This document shows, in pieces, positions 24,862 to 34,078 of a stretch of 64,000 nucleotides of DNA. Under the pieces are notes generated by a model. That model saw nothing but the letters and a program-made list of their open reading frames with translations, was not told the origin of the DNA and did not search any database. The stretch is from contig NZ_LIVX01000014.1 in assembly GCF_001905665.1 (NCBI RefSeq), positions 1 to 64,000 on the forward strand. Direction: 5' to 3'. How positions within the stretch are numbered: the first letter of the stretch is position 1; every line of letters begins with the position of its first letter. The stretch comes from Streptomyces sp. CB02261. GTDB taxonomy: Bacteria; Actinomycetota; Actinomycetes; Streptomycetales; Streptomycetaceae. Made by a program: the position numbers and the translations under genes.

Positions 24862-25946
24862 CACAGCACCACCACCGATCGGAGGACGTCGCCCTCGTGC
24901 ATGCGGGCGAAGGCCTTCTCGACGTCGCCGAGGCCGATGGTCTCGGTGACGAAGGCGCCCAGGTCGATGCGGCCCTGCTGGTGCAGGTCGACGAGCATGG
25001 GGAAGTCGCGGGACGGCAGGCAGTCGCCGTACCAGGAGGACTTGAGCGCGCCGCCGCGGCCGAAGACGTCGAGGAGCGGGAGTTCCAGCTTCATCTCGGG
25101 CGTGGGGACGCCGACGAGGACGACGGTGCCGGCGAGATCGCGGGCGTAGAAGGCCTGTTCGTACGTCTCGGGGCGGCCGACGGCCTCGATGACGACGTCG
25201 GCGCCGAAGCCGCCGGTGAGCTCGCGGACGGCCTCGACCGCGTCGGTGGACCGGGAGTTGACGGTGTGCGTGGCGCCCATCGTCCTGGCGGTCTCCAGCT
25301 TCCGGTCGTCGATGTCGACGGCGATGATCTTCGCGGCGCCGGCGAGCCGGGAGCCGACGATCGCCGCGTCGCCGACGCCGCCGCAGCCGATGACGGCGAC
25401 GGTGTCGCCGCGGCCGACGTTCCCGGTGTTGATGGCGGCGCCGATGCCGGCCATGACGCCGCAGCCGAGGAGGCCCGCGATCTCGGGCGCGACGGCCGGG
25501 TCGACCTTGGTGCACTGGCCGGCGGCGACGAGGGTCTTCTCGGCGAAGGCGCCGATGCCGAGGGCCGGGGAGAGTTCCGTACCGTCGAGCAGGGTCATGC
25601 GCTGCTTCGCGTTGTGGGTGTCGAAGCAGTACCAGGGGCGGCCGCGCAGGCAGGCGCGGCAGGTGCCGCACACGGCGCGCCAGTTGAGGATCACGAAGTC
25701 GCCGGGGGTCACGTCGGTGACGCCCTCGCCGACCGACTCGACGACTCCGGCGGCCTCGTGGCCGAGGAGGAAGGGGAACTCGTCGTTGATGGCGCCCTGC
25801 TTGTAGTGGAGATCGGTGTGGCAGACGCCGCAGGCCTGGATCTTCACGACGGCCTCGCCGGGGCCGGGGTCGGGGACGACGATGGTCTCGACCCGTACGG
25901 GTTCGTTCCTGCCGGGGGCGATGACCCCCTGGACGTGCTGCGGCAT
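24861..25946 (-). CDS. mscR: S-(hydroxymethyl)mycothiol dehydrogenase
   Basis: This zinc-dependent, NAD-linked class III-type alcohol dehydrogenase oxidises the formaldehyde-mycothiol adduct; it can also reduce S-nitrosomycothiol. The 361-residue protein has the catalytic zinc ligands in CGVCHTDLHY and GHEAAGVV, the four-Cys structural zinc loop (CGTCRACLRGRPWYC), and the Rossmann motif VIGCGGVGDAA. A GGAGGAAGGGAAG precedes the ATG at 25946. It needs mycothiol, whose ligase gene mshC lies in the same window. Confidence 0.9.
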   Translation of the reverse strand: MPQHVQGVIAPGRNEPVRVETIVVPDPGPGEAVVKIQACGVCHTDLHYKQGAINDEFPFLLGHEAAGVVESVGEGVTDVTPGDFVILNWRAVCGTCRACLRGRPWYCFDTHNAKQRMTLLDGTELSPALGIGAFAEKTLVAAGQCTKVDPAVAPEIAGLLGCGVMAGIGAAINTGNVGRGDTVAVIGCGGVGDAAIVGSRLAGAAKIIAVDIDDRKLETARTMGATHTVNSRSTDAVEAVRELTGGFGADVVIEAVGRPETYEQAFYARDLAGTVVLVGVPTPEMKLELPLLDVFGRGGALKSSWYGDCLPSRDFPMLVDLHQQGRIDLGAFVTETIGLGDVEKAFARMHEGDVLRSVVVL

Positions 25947-26011
25947 CGCGAACTTCCCTTCCTCCGGGCGGATCTTGTAAGGCTCTTGCGTACCACTATC
26001 TCCTGACAAAA

Positions 26012-26050
26012 GGCGAGACCCCCGCAGGCCGTGCCTGCGGGGGTCTCGCC
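26012..26050. terminator. Strong hairpin between permease and mycothiol dehydrogenase genes
   Basis: An 18-bp perfect stem, GGCGAGACCCCCGCAGGC with its complement, surrounds a CGT loop. It follows the amino-acid permease (minus strand) and precedes the dehydrogenase gene. Confidence 0.8.
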
Positions 26051-26067
26051 GTATCCCGCGGGGGAGG

Positions 26068-27525
26068 TCAGTCCTGGGTGGTCGCGGCGGTCGACCGGAC
26101 CCGGCCGCGGACCAGGAACCAGCCGCCGACGAGCGCCGCGGCGATGAGCGGCAGGCAGGCGACGGTGGTGCGGCCGACGCCGCCGTCCATCCACATGAGG
26201 ACGAGGACGGAGCCGAGGAAGCCGAGGGTCACGATCTGGGTGTACGGGGCCCAGGGCAGGTTGTAGCCGGGGCGGGTGACCCTGCCCTCCTGGGCACGGC
26301 GCCAGAACAGCAGCGAGCAGACCATGATCATGGCCCAGGTGCCGATGATGCCGATCGAGGCGAAGTTCAGCACCAGCTCGAAGGCGTCGTCGGGCATGAC
26401 GTAGTTCAGGCCGACGCCGAGGACGCCGAAGCCGGCGGTGAGGAGAATGCCGCCGTAGGGTACGCCGCCCCTGTTCATGACGCCGGTGAACTTGGGCGCG
26501 GAACCGGCGAGCGACATGGAGCGCAGGATGCGGCCGGTGGAGTACAGGCCCGAGTTGAGGCTGGAGAGGGCGGCGGTGAGGACGACGAGGTTCATCACGC
26601 CGGCGGCGCCGGGGATGCCCAGCTTGTCGAAGACGGTGACGAAGGGGCTCTGGTCGCCGGAGTAGGCCGTGTACGGCAGCAGCAGGGCGAGCAGGATCAC
26701 CGAGCCGACGTAGAAGAGGCCGACGCGCCACATGATCGAGTTGATCGCCTTCGGCATGATCTTCTCGGGGTTCTCGGTCTCACCGGCGGCGACGCCGCAC
26801 AGCTCGACGGAGGCGTAGGCGAAGACGACGCCCTGGATGAGCAGCAGCATCGGCATGACGCCGCTGGGGAAGATGCCGCCGTTGTCGGTGATGGTGGCCA
26901 GGCCGGGCGTGTGGCCGCCGATGTCGTGCGAGGTCACGACGAGGAAGATGCCGACGAGCATGAAGAGGACGAGGGCGCCGACCTTGATGATCGCGAACCA
27001 GAACTCCATCTCGCCGAAGTACTTCACGGAGATGAGGTTGGCGGCGAGGACCACCGCGAGGGCGATCAGGGCGAGGATCCACTGCGGGACGTCGCTGAAC
27101 ATGGCCCAGAAGTGGGCGTAGGTGGCGGCCGCCGTGATGTCGGCGACGGCGGTGGTCGACCAGTTGACGAAGTACAGCCAGCCGGCCGTGTAGGCGCCCT
27201 TCTCGCCCATGAACTCACGGGCGTACGAGACGAAGGCGCCGGAGGACGGGCGGTAGAGCACCAGCTCGCCGAGGGCCCGCACGACGAGGAAGGCGAAGAC
27301 GCCGCAGACGGCGTAGGCGATGAAGAGGGAGGGTCCGGCCTGGGACATCCGGCCGCCGGCGCCCAGGAAGAGGCCGGTGCCGATGGCGCCGCCGATGGCG
27401 ATCATGTTGACGTGCCGGGACTTGAGGTCCTTGCGGTATCCGGCGTCGCCGGCGTCGACGTGGGGGGCGGCCGGGTTCGCCGGTGCGGCGGACAGCGGGT
27501 CGGCCGCGGTGACGCGGTCACTCAT
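26068..27525 (-). CDS. APC-family amino-acid permease
   Basis: The 485-residue protein has twelve predicted membrane helices and the amino-acid permease signature HVNMIAIGGAIGTGLFLGAG in the first helix, with GELVLYRPSSGAFVSYARE after it. This places it in the AAT branch (relatives of GABA, asparagine and aromatic amino-acid permeases). The substrate cannot be assigned. The ATG at 27525 (MSDRVTAADP) is chosen on length and the absence of conserved sequence upstream. It is a proton symporter in the inner membrane by family. Confidence 0.88.
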   Translation of the reverse strand: MSDRVTAADPLSAAPANPAAPHVDAGDAGYRKDLKSRHVNMIAIGGAIGTGLFLGAGGRMSQAGPSLFIAYAVCGVFAFLVVRALGELVLYRPSSGAFVSYAREFMGEKGAYTAGWLYFVNWSTTAVADITAAATYAHFWAMFSDVPQWILALIALAVVLAANLISVKYFGEMEFWFAIIKVGALVLFMLVGIFLVVTSHDIGGHTPGLATITDNGGIFPSGVMPMLLLIQGVVFAYASVELCGVAAGETENPEKIMPKAINSIMWRVGLFYVGSVILLALLLPYTAYSGDQSPFVTVFDKLGIPGAAGVMNLVVLTAALSSLNSGLYSTGRILRSMSLAGSAPKFTGVMNRGGVPYGGILLTAGFGVLGVGLNYVMPDDAFELVLNFASIGIIGTWAMIMVCSLLFWRRAQEGRVTRPGYNLPWAPYTQIVTLGFLGSVLVLMWMDGGVGRTTVACLPLIAAALVGGWFLVRGRVRSTAATTQD

Positions 27526-27707
27526 GGAGTTGTTCGCCTTCGTGAGGGATCTGTGCGGTACCCGGCCGTGCCTCGGTGGGGGTCTCCCGGCACGGCCAGC
27601 GGACATCCTCACGGCAAGGGGCGCCCACTGACTGTGGTGCATGTCACTGAACGCCCATATTTGAGCTAGTTCAGAGCTTGTCGGGGCCTCTGGCGCGCCG
27701 ACGGGAC

Positions 27708-28409
27708 TCAGGGGGCCAGGACGTCGAGCTCCTGGAGGGCGCCGACCGCGATCTGCCGGGTGAGCTCCTCGGCGCGGGCCGCGTCCCGCTCCCGTACGGC
27801 CTCGGCGACCTGGACGTGGAGGGTGACGGCCGCCGGGTCGGGGTCCTCGAACATCACATGGTGGTGGGTGCGGCCGGTGAGGACCTCGGCGACGACGTCG
27901 CCGAGGCGGGCGAACATCTCGTTGCCCGAGGCGTCGAGCACCACCCGGTGGAAGGCGATGTCGTGGACGAGGTACTCCTCCAGGCGCCGGCCACGCGAGG
28001 TGGCGACCAGCCCGAGGGCGTGCTCGGTGAGCCGGCGGCACTGGTCGGGGGTGGCGTTCTCGGCGGCCAGTCCTGCGGCGACGGGTTCGACGGCCGAGCG
28101 CAGGACGGTGAGCGAGCGGAGCTGACGGGGGCGGTCGGCGCCTGCGAGGCGCCAGCGGATGACCTGGGGGTCGTAGACGTTCCAGCGCGCGGTGGGGAGG
28201 ACGGTCACGCCGACGCGGCGGCGGGACTCGACGAGGTGCATGGACTCCAGGACGCGGACGACCTCGCGGACCACGGTCCGGGAGACGTCGAAGCGCTGGG
28301 CGACCTCGTCGGTGCGCAGCACGGTGCCCGGCGGGTACTCCCCGGCGGTGATCGCGAGACCCAGGGTGGCGAGGACGTGCGAGTGGAGCCCCTGGACCGG
28401 TGTCGTCAT
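27708..28409 (-). CDS. gntR: FadR-subfamily GntR regulator, probable gluconate repressor
   Basis: The 233-residue protein has an N-terminal winged helix (residues 8-75; RTDEVAQRFDVSRTVVREVVRVLES) and a helical FCD effector domain with metal-ligand-type residues (HDIAFHRVVLDASGN; HVQVAEAVRERD). It is divergent from the gluconate kinase and permease genes, which strongly suggests that it represses them. Actinobacterial GntR proteins respond to gluconate or 6-phosphogluconate. The ATG at 28409 begins MTTPVQGLHSHV. Confidence 0.85.
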   Translation of the reverse strand: MTTPVQGLHSHVLATLGLAITAGEYPPGTVLRTDEVAQRFDVSRTVVREVVRVLESMHLVESRRRVGVTVLPTARWNVYDPQVIRWRLAGADRPRQLRSLTVLRSAVEPVAAGLAAENATPDQCRRLTEHALGLVATSRGRRLEEYLVHDIAFHRVVLDASGNEMFARLGDVVAEVLTGRTHHHVMFEDPDPAAVTLHVQVAEAVRERDAARAEELTRQIAVGALQELDVLAP

Positions 28410-28527
28410 GGTGGCAAGCCTATGCGCGGACGCGTCCGCGATCACCCTCGGGGAGGGGGACGAGGGGAGGGGTACGGGAGAGGGCTTCGGGTGGATAACA
28501 AGTATGACTTTTACATCACAGGCTCTT

Positions 28528-28542
28528 GAATACGTCGTACTC
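28528..28542. promoter_or_regulatory. Candidate GntR operator
   Basis: GAATACG-T-CGTACTC is a 15-bp palindrome with one mismatch, in the region between gntR and gntK. A looser ATG-N7-CAT repeat (ATGACTTTTACAT) lies about 15 bp upstream. Either could bind the GntR protein. Confidence 0.4.
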
Positions 28543-28598
28543 AATGGGTTTCATGAGCGCGACGGATCGATGTCGAAGAAGACAGCGAGGCACCACCC

Positions 28599-29114
28599 AT
28601 GAGCACCACCCACCCCCCGGTCGTCGTCGTGATGGGCGTCGCCGGGACCGGCAAGACCACGATCGGCCCGCTGGTCGCGGAAGCGCTGGGCCTCCCGTAC
28701 GCGGAGGGCGACGACTTCCACCCGGCGGCGAACGTGGCCAAGATGTCGGCCGGCACCCCCCTGGACGACACCGACCGGGGGCCCTGGCTCGACGCGATCG
28801 GCGCCTGGGCCCACGACCGGGCCGGGCGCGGCGGGGTGGTGAGCAGCTCCGCGCTGAAGCGCGCCTACCGGGACCGGCTGCGCGCGGCCGCGCCCGGCAT
28901 CGTCTTCCTCCATCTGACCGGCGACCGGGAGCTCATCGAGGGCCGGATGGCCGCGCGCAAGGGGCACTTCATGCCGACGGCGCTCCTCGACTCCCAGTTC
29001 GCCACCCTGCAGCCGCTGCAGGACGACGAGGCCGGCGTCGCCGTCGACGTCTCCGGCACCCCGGAAGAGATCACCGCCCGGGCCGTGGCCGCGCTGCGCG
29101 GCGCGGCCCGCTGA
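28599..29114 (+). CDS. gntK: Gluconokinase
   Basis: The enzyme makes 6-phosphogluconate from gluconate and ATP, feeding the pentose phosphate pathway. The 171-residue protein has the P-loop GVAGTGKTT (about residues 13-21), the substrate motif EGDDFHPAANVAKM and SALKRAYRDRLR. Its length is typical of the GntK/IdnK family. It is the first gene of the gluconate operon, 50 bp before gntP. Confidence 0.93.
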   Translation: MSTTHPPVVVVMGVAGTGKTTIGPLVAEALGLPYAEGDDFHPAANVAKMSAGTPLDDTDRGPWLDAIGAWAHDRAGRGGVVSSSALKRAYRDRLRAAAPGIVFLHLTGDRELIEGRMAARKGHFMPTALLDSQFATLQPLQDDEAGVAVDVSGTPEEITARAVAALRGAAR

Positions 29115-29164
29115 GCCCCGTCCCCCTCTCCCCCCTCTCCCCCGCTCGTACGAAGGACTCCACC

Positions 29165-30562
29165 GTGCCCCGTCTCAGCGTCGAGATCCTGGCAGCGGAC
29201 GCCGCCGAACCGATCACCTCGGCCGGCAACGCCCAGCTCGGGATCGCCGTGCTCGCCGGCATCGCCGTCATCGTCCTGCTCATCACCAAGTTCAAGCTGC
29301 ACGCGTTCCTGGCGCTGACCATCGGCTCGCTCGCGCTCGGGGCGTTCGCCGGGGCGCCGCTCGACGCCACCATCAAGTCCTTCACCACCGGCCTCGGCAA
29401 CACCGTCGCCGGCGTGGGCGTTCTCATCGCCCTCGGCGCGATCCTCGGCAAGCTGCTCGCCGACTCGGGCGGCGCCGACCAGATCGTCGACACGATCCTG
29501 GCCCGGGCCAGTGGCCGGGCCATGCCCTGGGCGATGGTCCTCATCGCCTCCGTGATCGGCCTGCCGCTCTTCTTCGAGGTCGGCATCGTGCTGCTGATCC
29601 CGGTGGTCCTCCTCGTCGCCAAGCGCGGCAACTACTCCCTGATGCGGATCGGCATCCCGGCCCTGGCCGGCCTGTCCGTCATGCACGGGCTGATCCCGCC
29701 GCACCCCGGCCCGCTCGTCGCCATCGACGCGGTCGGCGCCAACCTGGGCGTCACCCTCGCCCTCGGTCTCGTCGTCGCCGTCCCGACCGTGATCATCGCC
29801 GGTCCGGTGTTCTCCCGGTACGCGGCCCGCTGGGTGGACATCCCGGCCCCCGAGAACATGATCCCGGTCCGGCCCTCCGAGGACCTGGAGAAGCGCCCCG
29901 GCTTCGGCGTCACCGTCGCGACCGTGATGCTGCCCGTCGTCCTGATGCTGGTGAAGGCGCTCGTCGACATCGTGGTCGACGACCCGGAGAACGGTGTCCA
30001 GAAGGTCACCGACGTCATCGGCTCCCCGCTGATCGCGCTGCTCGCCGCGGTCATAGTGGCCCTGTTCACGCTGGGCCGGGCGGCCGGCTTCACCAAGGAC
30101 CGGCTGTCCTCGACCGTCGAGAAGTCCCTCGCCCCCATCGCGGGCGTGCTGCTGATCGTGGGCGCGGGCGGCGGCTTCAAGCAGACCCTCATCGACATCG
30201 GCGTCGGCCAGATGATCCTGGACTTCTCCGAGAACTGGTCCATCCCGGCGCTGCTCCTCGCCTGGCTGATCGCGGTCGCCATCCGGCTGGCGACGGGCTC
30301 CGCGACCGTGGCGACGATCTCGGCCGCCGGGCTCGTCGCCCCGCTCGCGGCGGGCATGTCCACGAGCGAGACGGCGCTGCTGGTGCTGGCGATCGGCGCG
30401 GGTTCGCTGTTCTTCAGCCATGTGAACGACGCCGGGTTCTGGCTGGTGAAGGAGTACTTCGGCATGACCGTCGGCCAGACGATCAAGACCTGGTCGGTGA
30501 TGGAGACGATCATCTCGGTCGTCGGCATCGTGTTCGTGCTGCTGCTGTCGCTGGTTCTGTAG
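29165..30562 (+). CDS. gntP: Gluconate:H+ symporter
   Basis: The 465-residue GntP-family permease imports gluconate. It is highly hydrophobic with about twelve to fourteen membrane segments, and has the family blocks GLPLFFEVGIVLL, HGLIPPHPGPLVA and LATGSATVATISAAGL. The GTG start at 29165 (MPRLSVEIL) follows a GAAGGA. It is cotranscribed with gntK. Confidence 0.93.
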   Translation: MPRLSVEILAADAAEPITSAGNAQLGIAVLAGIAVIVLLITKFKLHAFLALTIGSLALGAFAGAPLDATIKSFTTGLGNTVAGVGVLIALGAILGKLLADSGGADQIVDTILARASGRAMPWAMVLIASVIGLPLFFEVGIVLLIPVVLLVAKRGNYSLMRIGIPALAGLSVMHGLIPPHPGPLVAIDAVGANLGVTLALGLVVAVPTVIIAGPVFSRYAARWVDIPAPENMIPVRPSEDLEKRPGFGVTVATVMLPVVLMLVKALVDIVVDDPENGVQKVTDVIGSPLIALLAAVIVALFTLGRAAGFTKDRLSSTVEKSLAPIAGVLLIVGAGGGFKQTLIDIGVGQMILDFSENWSIPALLLAWLIAVAIRLATGSATVATISAAGLVAPLAAGMSTSETALLVLAIGAGSLFFSHVNDAGFWLVKEYFGMTVGQTIKTWSVMETIISVVGIVFVLLLSLVL

Positions 30563-30791
30563 CGACGCTTCAGGGGCCGGACGGCCGGTCCAGGATCGCG
30601 AGGAGCCGCGCGGCCAGGTCCCTGACGTCGGCCGAGACGTCCCGGGCGGCCGTTCGGAGCAGGTCGGGGGACGGCGGAGCCGAGCAGGCCGAGTCTGACG
30701 CGCGTAAGGGGCTGGGGTCGTCGACCGCCCGTGCTCCGGTGGGGCCGGAAATGCCGGGAGCCGGGTGCGGGTGTCGTGGCACACTCCGGGC

Positions 30792-31235
30792 GTGGACGAC
30801 ATGCGGCGGGTCGACGACCCCGCCTCCCTCAAGCCCCTCGCGCTCGCCTTCCCGGGACCGCTGCGCGACGAACTGGTGGCCGCGGTGCTGTCCGGCGCGA
30901 AGACGTCGACGACCGGGCTCGTGGTGGAGTTCGAGGCGGAGGGCGAGGAGCTGCCACGCGTCGGCGAGCGCTGGGCCCTGGTCGACTCCGGCGAGCGGCC
31001 GGTCGCCGTGGTGGAGACGACGGAGGTGCGCGTGCTGCCGGTCGGGGAGATCGACCTGCGGTTCGCGATCGACGAGGGCGAGGGGTACGAGACGGTCGAG
31101 GAGTGGCGCAGCAGCCATGACAGGTTCTGGCACGGGGCCGAGATGCGGGAGTTCCTGGGCGACCCGGAGTTCACGGTGACCGACGCGACGATGGCGGTCG
31201 CGGAACGCTTCCGGGTCGTGCGGCTGCTGCCCTGA
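30792..31235 (+). CDS. ASCH-domain protein
   Basis: The 147-residue protein has the small beta-barrel ASCH fold: LAFPGPLRDELVAAVLSGAKTSTTG carries the GxKxxT motif, and RWALVDSGERPVAVVETTEVRV follows. ASCH proteins resemble RNA-binding PUA domains and some hydrolyse acylcytidines, so nucleoside or RNA binding is plausible. A GTG at 30792 or an ATG nine bases later can start it. No operon partners. The 229-bp gap before it shows no gene. Confidence 0.8.
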   Translation: MDDMRRVDDPASLKPLALAFPGPLRDELVAAVLSGAKTSTTGLVVEFEAEGEELPRVGERWALVDSGERPVAVVETTEVRVLPVGEIDLRFAIDEGEGYETVEEWRSSHDRFWHGAEMREFLGDPEFTVTDATMAVAERFRVVRLLP

Positions 31236-31325
31236 CGCCCCAGGCGGCCCGGACCGTACGGCTGCGTCCCTGCGTCCGAAGCCAGGACCCGCGGCCCGGC
31301 CCGGGCCCCGGGCGCCCCGCCCCCC

Positions 31326-32981
31326 TCAGCCCACCGCTCGGGCCGCCGCCCTGCCCGCCGCGCGGCCCGAGAAGACGCAGCCGCCGAGGAAGGTGCCTTC
31401 GAGGGAGCGGTAGCCGTGGACTCCGCCGCCGCCGAAGCCCGCCGCCTCGCCCGCCGCGTACACGCCCTCCAGCGGCTCGCCGCCCTCCGTCAAGACGCGG
31501 GAGTCCAGGTCGGTCTCCAGCCCGCCGAGGGATTTGCGGGTGAGGATGCTGAGCCGCACGGCGATGAGCGGGCCCGCCGCGGGGTCGAGGATGCGGTGCG
31601 GGGCGGCCGTGCGGATGAGTCGGTCGCCGAGGTACTTGCGGGCGCCCCGGATGGCCGTGATCTGGAGGTCCTTGGTGAAGGGGTTGGCGATCTCGCGGTC
31701 GCGGGCGGTGATCTCGCGGCGCAGGGCGGCCTCGTCGATCAGGTCCTCGCCGGTGATCCGGTTCATGCCCCGGACCAGGGCCGAGAGGTCGTTCTCGACG
31801 ACGAAGTCGGCGCCCTTGTCCATGAAGGCCTTCACGGGGCCGGGCACGTCCGCCCGCGCCCGCCCGATGACGTCACGGACCGACCTGCCGGTCAGGTCGG
31901 GGTTCTGCTCCGAGCCCGAGAGGGCGAACTCCTTGCCGATGATCCGCTGGTCCAGGACGAACCAGGTGTGGTCGTGGCCGGTCCGCGTGATGTGTTCGAG
32001 GGTGCCGAGGGTGTCGAAGCCGGGGAACAGCGGGACGGGCAGTCGCCTGCCCGTCGCGTCCAGCCAGAGCGAGGACGGTCCGGGCAGGATGCGGATGCCG
32101 TGCCGGGCCCAGATGGGGTTCCAGTTCTCGATGCCCTCGGTGTAGTGCCACATGCGGTCGCGGTTGATGTGGCGGGCGCCCGCCTTCTCGGCGATGCCGA
32201 GCATCAGCCCGTCGACATGGGCGGGCACTCCGGAGAGCATCCGGGCCGGCGGGGTGCCGAGCCGCTCGGGCCACTGCGCCCGGACCAGGTCGTGGTTGCC
32301 GCCGATGCCGCCGGAGGTGACGATGACGGCCTGGGCGCGCAGTTCGAAGGTGCCGGTGGGCGTGCGGGTGCTGGCGGTGCCCCGGGCGGCGGTGGAGGGT
32401 TCCAGGACCTCGCCGGTGACGGTGTCGACGGCTCCCCCGGTGCGGCCGAGGGCGGTGACCCGGTGACGGAAGCGGAGCTGGACGAGGCCCCGGGCGACGC
32501 CCTCGCGGACCGTGCGCTCGAAGGGGGCGACGAGGCCGGGGCCCGTACCCCAGGTGATGTGGAAGCGGGGTACGGAGTTGCCGTGGCCGTTGGCGTCGTA
32601 GCCGCCGCGCTCGGCCCAGCCGACGACGGGGAAGAAGCGCACCCCGCGCGCGTGGAGCCAGGAGCGCTTCTCGCCGGCGGCGAAGTCGACGTACGCCTCG
32701 GCCCACTTCCTCGGCCAGTGGTCCTCGGTCCGGTCGAAGCCGGCGGTGCCGTACCAGTCCTGGAGGGCGAGGGCGTGACTGTCCTTGACGCGCATCCTGC
32801 GCTGCTCGGGCGAGTCGACGAGGAAGAGGCCGCCGAAGGACCAGTGGGCCTGGCCGCCGAGGGACTGTTCGGGTTCCTGGTCGAGCAGGATCACGGTGCG
32901 GCCGGCGTCGACCAGCTCGGCGGTGGCGACGAGGCCGGCGAGGCCGGCCCCGATCACGATCACATCAGCGTCGTAGGACAT
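31326..32981 (-). CDS. FAD-binding dehydrogenase (fumarate reductase/ketosteroid dehydrogenase-like)
   Basis: The 551-residue flavoprotein has the FAD fold ADVIVIGAGLAGLVATAEL near residue 5, the GGxxxWS block (LGGQAHWSFGGLFL), and the C-terminal FAD block GVYAAGEAAGFGGGGVHGYR. It belongs to the FAD_binding_2 family, which includes 3-ketosteroid dehydrogenases and fumarate reductases; the substrate is unknown. ATG at 32981 (MSYDADVIVIG) is chosen; one at 32990 is possible. A palindrome sits 14 bp upstream. Confidence 0.83.
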   Translation of the reverse strand: MSYDADVIVIGAGLAGLVATAELVDAGRTVILLDQEPEQSLGGQAHWSFGGLFLVDSPEQRRMRVKDSHALALQDWYGTAGFDRTEDHWPRKWAEAYVDFAAGEKRSWLHARGVRFFPVVGWAERGGYDANGHGNSVPRFHITWGTGPGLVAPFERTVREGVARGLVQLRFRHRVTALGRTGGAVDTVTGEVLEPSTAARGTASTRTPTGTFELRAQAVIVTSGGIGGNHDLVRAQWPERLGTPPARMLSGVPAHVDGLMLGIAEKAGARHINRDRMWHYTEGIENWNPIWARHGIRILPGPSSLWLDATGRRLPVPLFPGFDTLGTLEHITRTGHDHTWFVLDQRIIGKEFALSGSEQNPDLTGRSVRDVIGRARADVPGPVKAFMDKGADFVVENDLSALVRGMNRITGEDLIDEAALRREITARDREIANPFTKDLQITAIRGARKYLGDRLIRTAAPHRILDPAAGPLIAVRLSILTRKSLGGLETDLDSRVLTEGGEPLEGVYAAGEAAGFGGGGVHGYRSLEGTFLGGCVFSGRAAGRAAARAVG

Positions 32982-32994
32982 GGACCGCATCTTG

Positions 32995-33010
32995 GATACA
33001 CGGATGTATC
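32995..33010. promoter_or_regulatory. Palindromic operator before the FAD dehydrogenase gene
   Basis: GATACA-CGGA-TGTATC has perfect 6-bp arms. It lies 14 bp upstream of the start codon, where a repressor would block transcription or initiation. The regulator is not identifiable here. Confidence 0.5.
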
Positions 33011-33124
33011 GAGTCAACCTTTTCGCCGCTCCGACCGCGCTCCGGTTCTCCCGCGCCCGCCGGTCCGGGGGTCGGTCGCGTCCCGGCGGGCCGGATGCGC
33101 GGGCGCGTTTGCTTGGATGTGGCC

Positions 33125-33673
33125 ATGAGCGCCGCTGAAGAGATTCTCGACGTCGTCGACGAGCACGACCGGGTGATCGGGCAGGCCCCGCGCGGTGAGG
33201 TGTACGCGCGAGGGCTGATCCATCGCTGTGTCTTCATCCGGGTCCGGGACGCCGAGGGGCGGGTCTTCGTCCATCGCAGGACCCCGACCAAGCTCGTCTT
33301 CCCCTCCCTCTACGACATGTTCGTCGGCGGGGTCGTCGGCGCGGGCGAGTCCTACGACGAGGCCGCGCTGCGGGAGGCGGAGGAGGAGCTCGGGGTCTCC
33401 GGCCTGCCCCGCCCCGAACCGGTGCTGCGTTTCCTGTACGACTCCGAGGGCGTGGCCGGGAAGTGGTGGTCGGCCGTGTACGAGGTCCGCTGCGACCTCC
33501 CGGTGCGCCCGCAGGTGGAGGAGGTCGCCTGGCACGGCTTCCTCAGCGACGGGGAGCTGGCCGAGCGGCTCGGTACCTGGGAGTGGGTGCCCGACGGGCT
33601 CGCCGCGTACGAGCGGCTGCGGGCCCTGGAGGCGGGCGGCGGGCCCCGGACCGGCCGAGCGGGTGACCGCTAG
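33125..33673 (+). CDS. Nudix hydrolase
   Basis: The 182-residue protein has a complete Nudix box, beginning GGVVGAGESYDEAALREAEE and ending EELGV, about residues 74-97. The N-terminus (EILDVVDEHDRVIGQAPRGEVYARGLIHR) resembles the isopentenyl-diphosphate isomerase-like/YfcD branch. It probably hydrolyses a nucleoside-diphosphate-linked substrate, not identified. It is followed by two DUF202 membrane proteins with a 9-bp gap. Confidence 0.87.
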   Translation: MSAAEEILDVVDEHDRVIGQAPRGEVYARGLIHRCVFIRVRDAEGRVFVHRRTPTKLVFPSLYDMFVGGVVGAGESYDEAALREAEEELGVSGLPRPEPVLRFLYDSEGVAGKWWSAVYEVRCDLPVRPQVEEVAWHGFLSDGELAERLGTWEWVPDGLAAYERLRALEAGGGPRTGRAGDR

Positions 33674-33682
33674 GGTGCGCAT

Positions 33683-34078
33683 GTGAGCGACTTCGTACAG
33701 AGCCTGCGGCTGTGGTTCGCCCCGCAGCGGATCCGGGACGAGGGAGAGACCCCCGACTACCGCTTCTCCCTCGCCAACGAGCGGACCTTCCTGGCCTGGA
33801 TCCGGACCGCGCTCGCCCTGGTCGGCGGCGGCTTCGCCGTGGACCAGTTCCTGCCGGACCTGCGCTGGGGCGTACGGGTCGGGCTCGCGCTCGCCCTGCT
33901 CGCGGCCGGTGTGCTGTGCGCGCTGCGGGCGGTGAACCACTGGGTGCGCTGCGAGCGGGCGATGCGGCGCGGTGAGGACCTGCCCGGGTCGCGGTTCCCC
34001 GCGGTGCTGAGCCTCGTGGTGGCGCTGGTGGCGCTCGCGATGGTGCTGGTCGTGCTCTTCGGCTGGGCGGGGCGGTGA
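33683..34078 (+). CDS. YidH/DUF202 membrane protein
   Basis: The 131-residue protein has three predicted membrane helices and the family motif RFSLANERTFLAWIRTALAL, typical of YidH. The role is unknown. The GTG start at 33683 follows the Nudix gene by 9 bp, and its TGA overlaps the GTG of the next DUF202 gene. Confidence 0.85.
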   Translation: MSDFVQSLRLWFAPQRIRDEGETPDYRFSLANERTFLAWIRTALALVGGGFAVDQFLPDLRWGVRVGLALALLAAGVLCALRAVNHWVRCERAMRRGEDLPGSRFPAVLSLVVALVALAMVLVVLFGWAGR

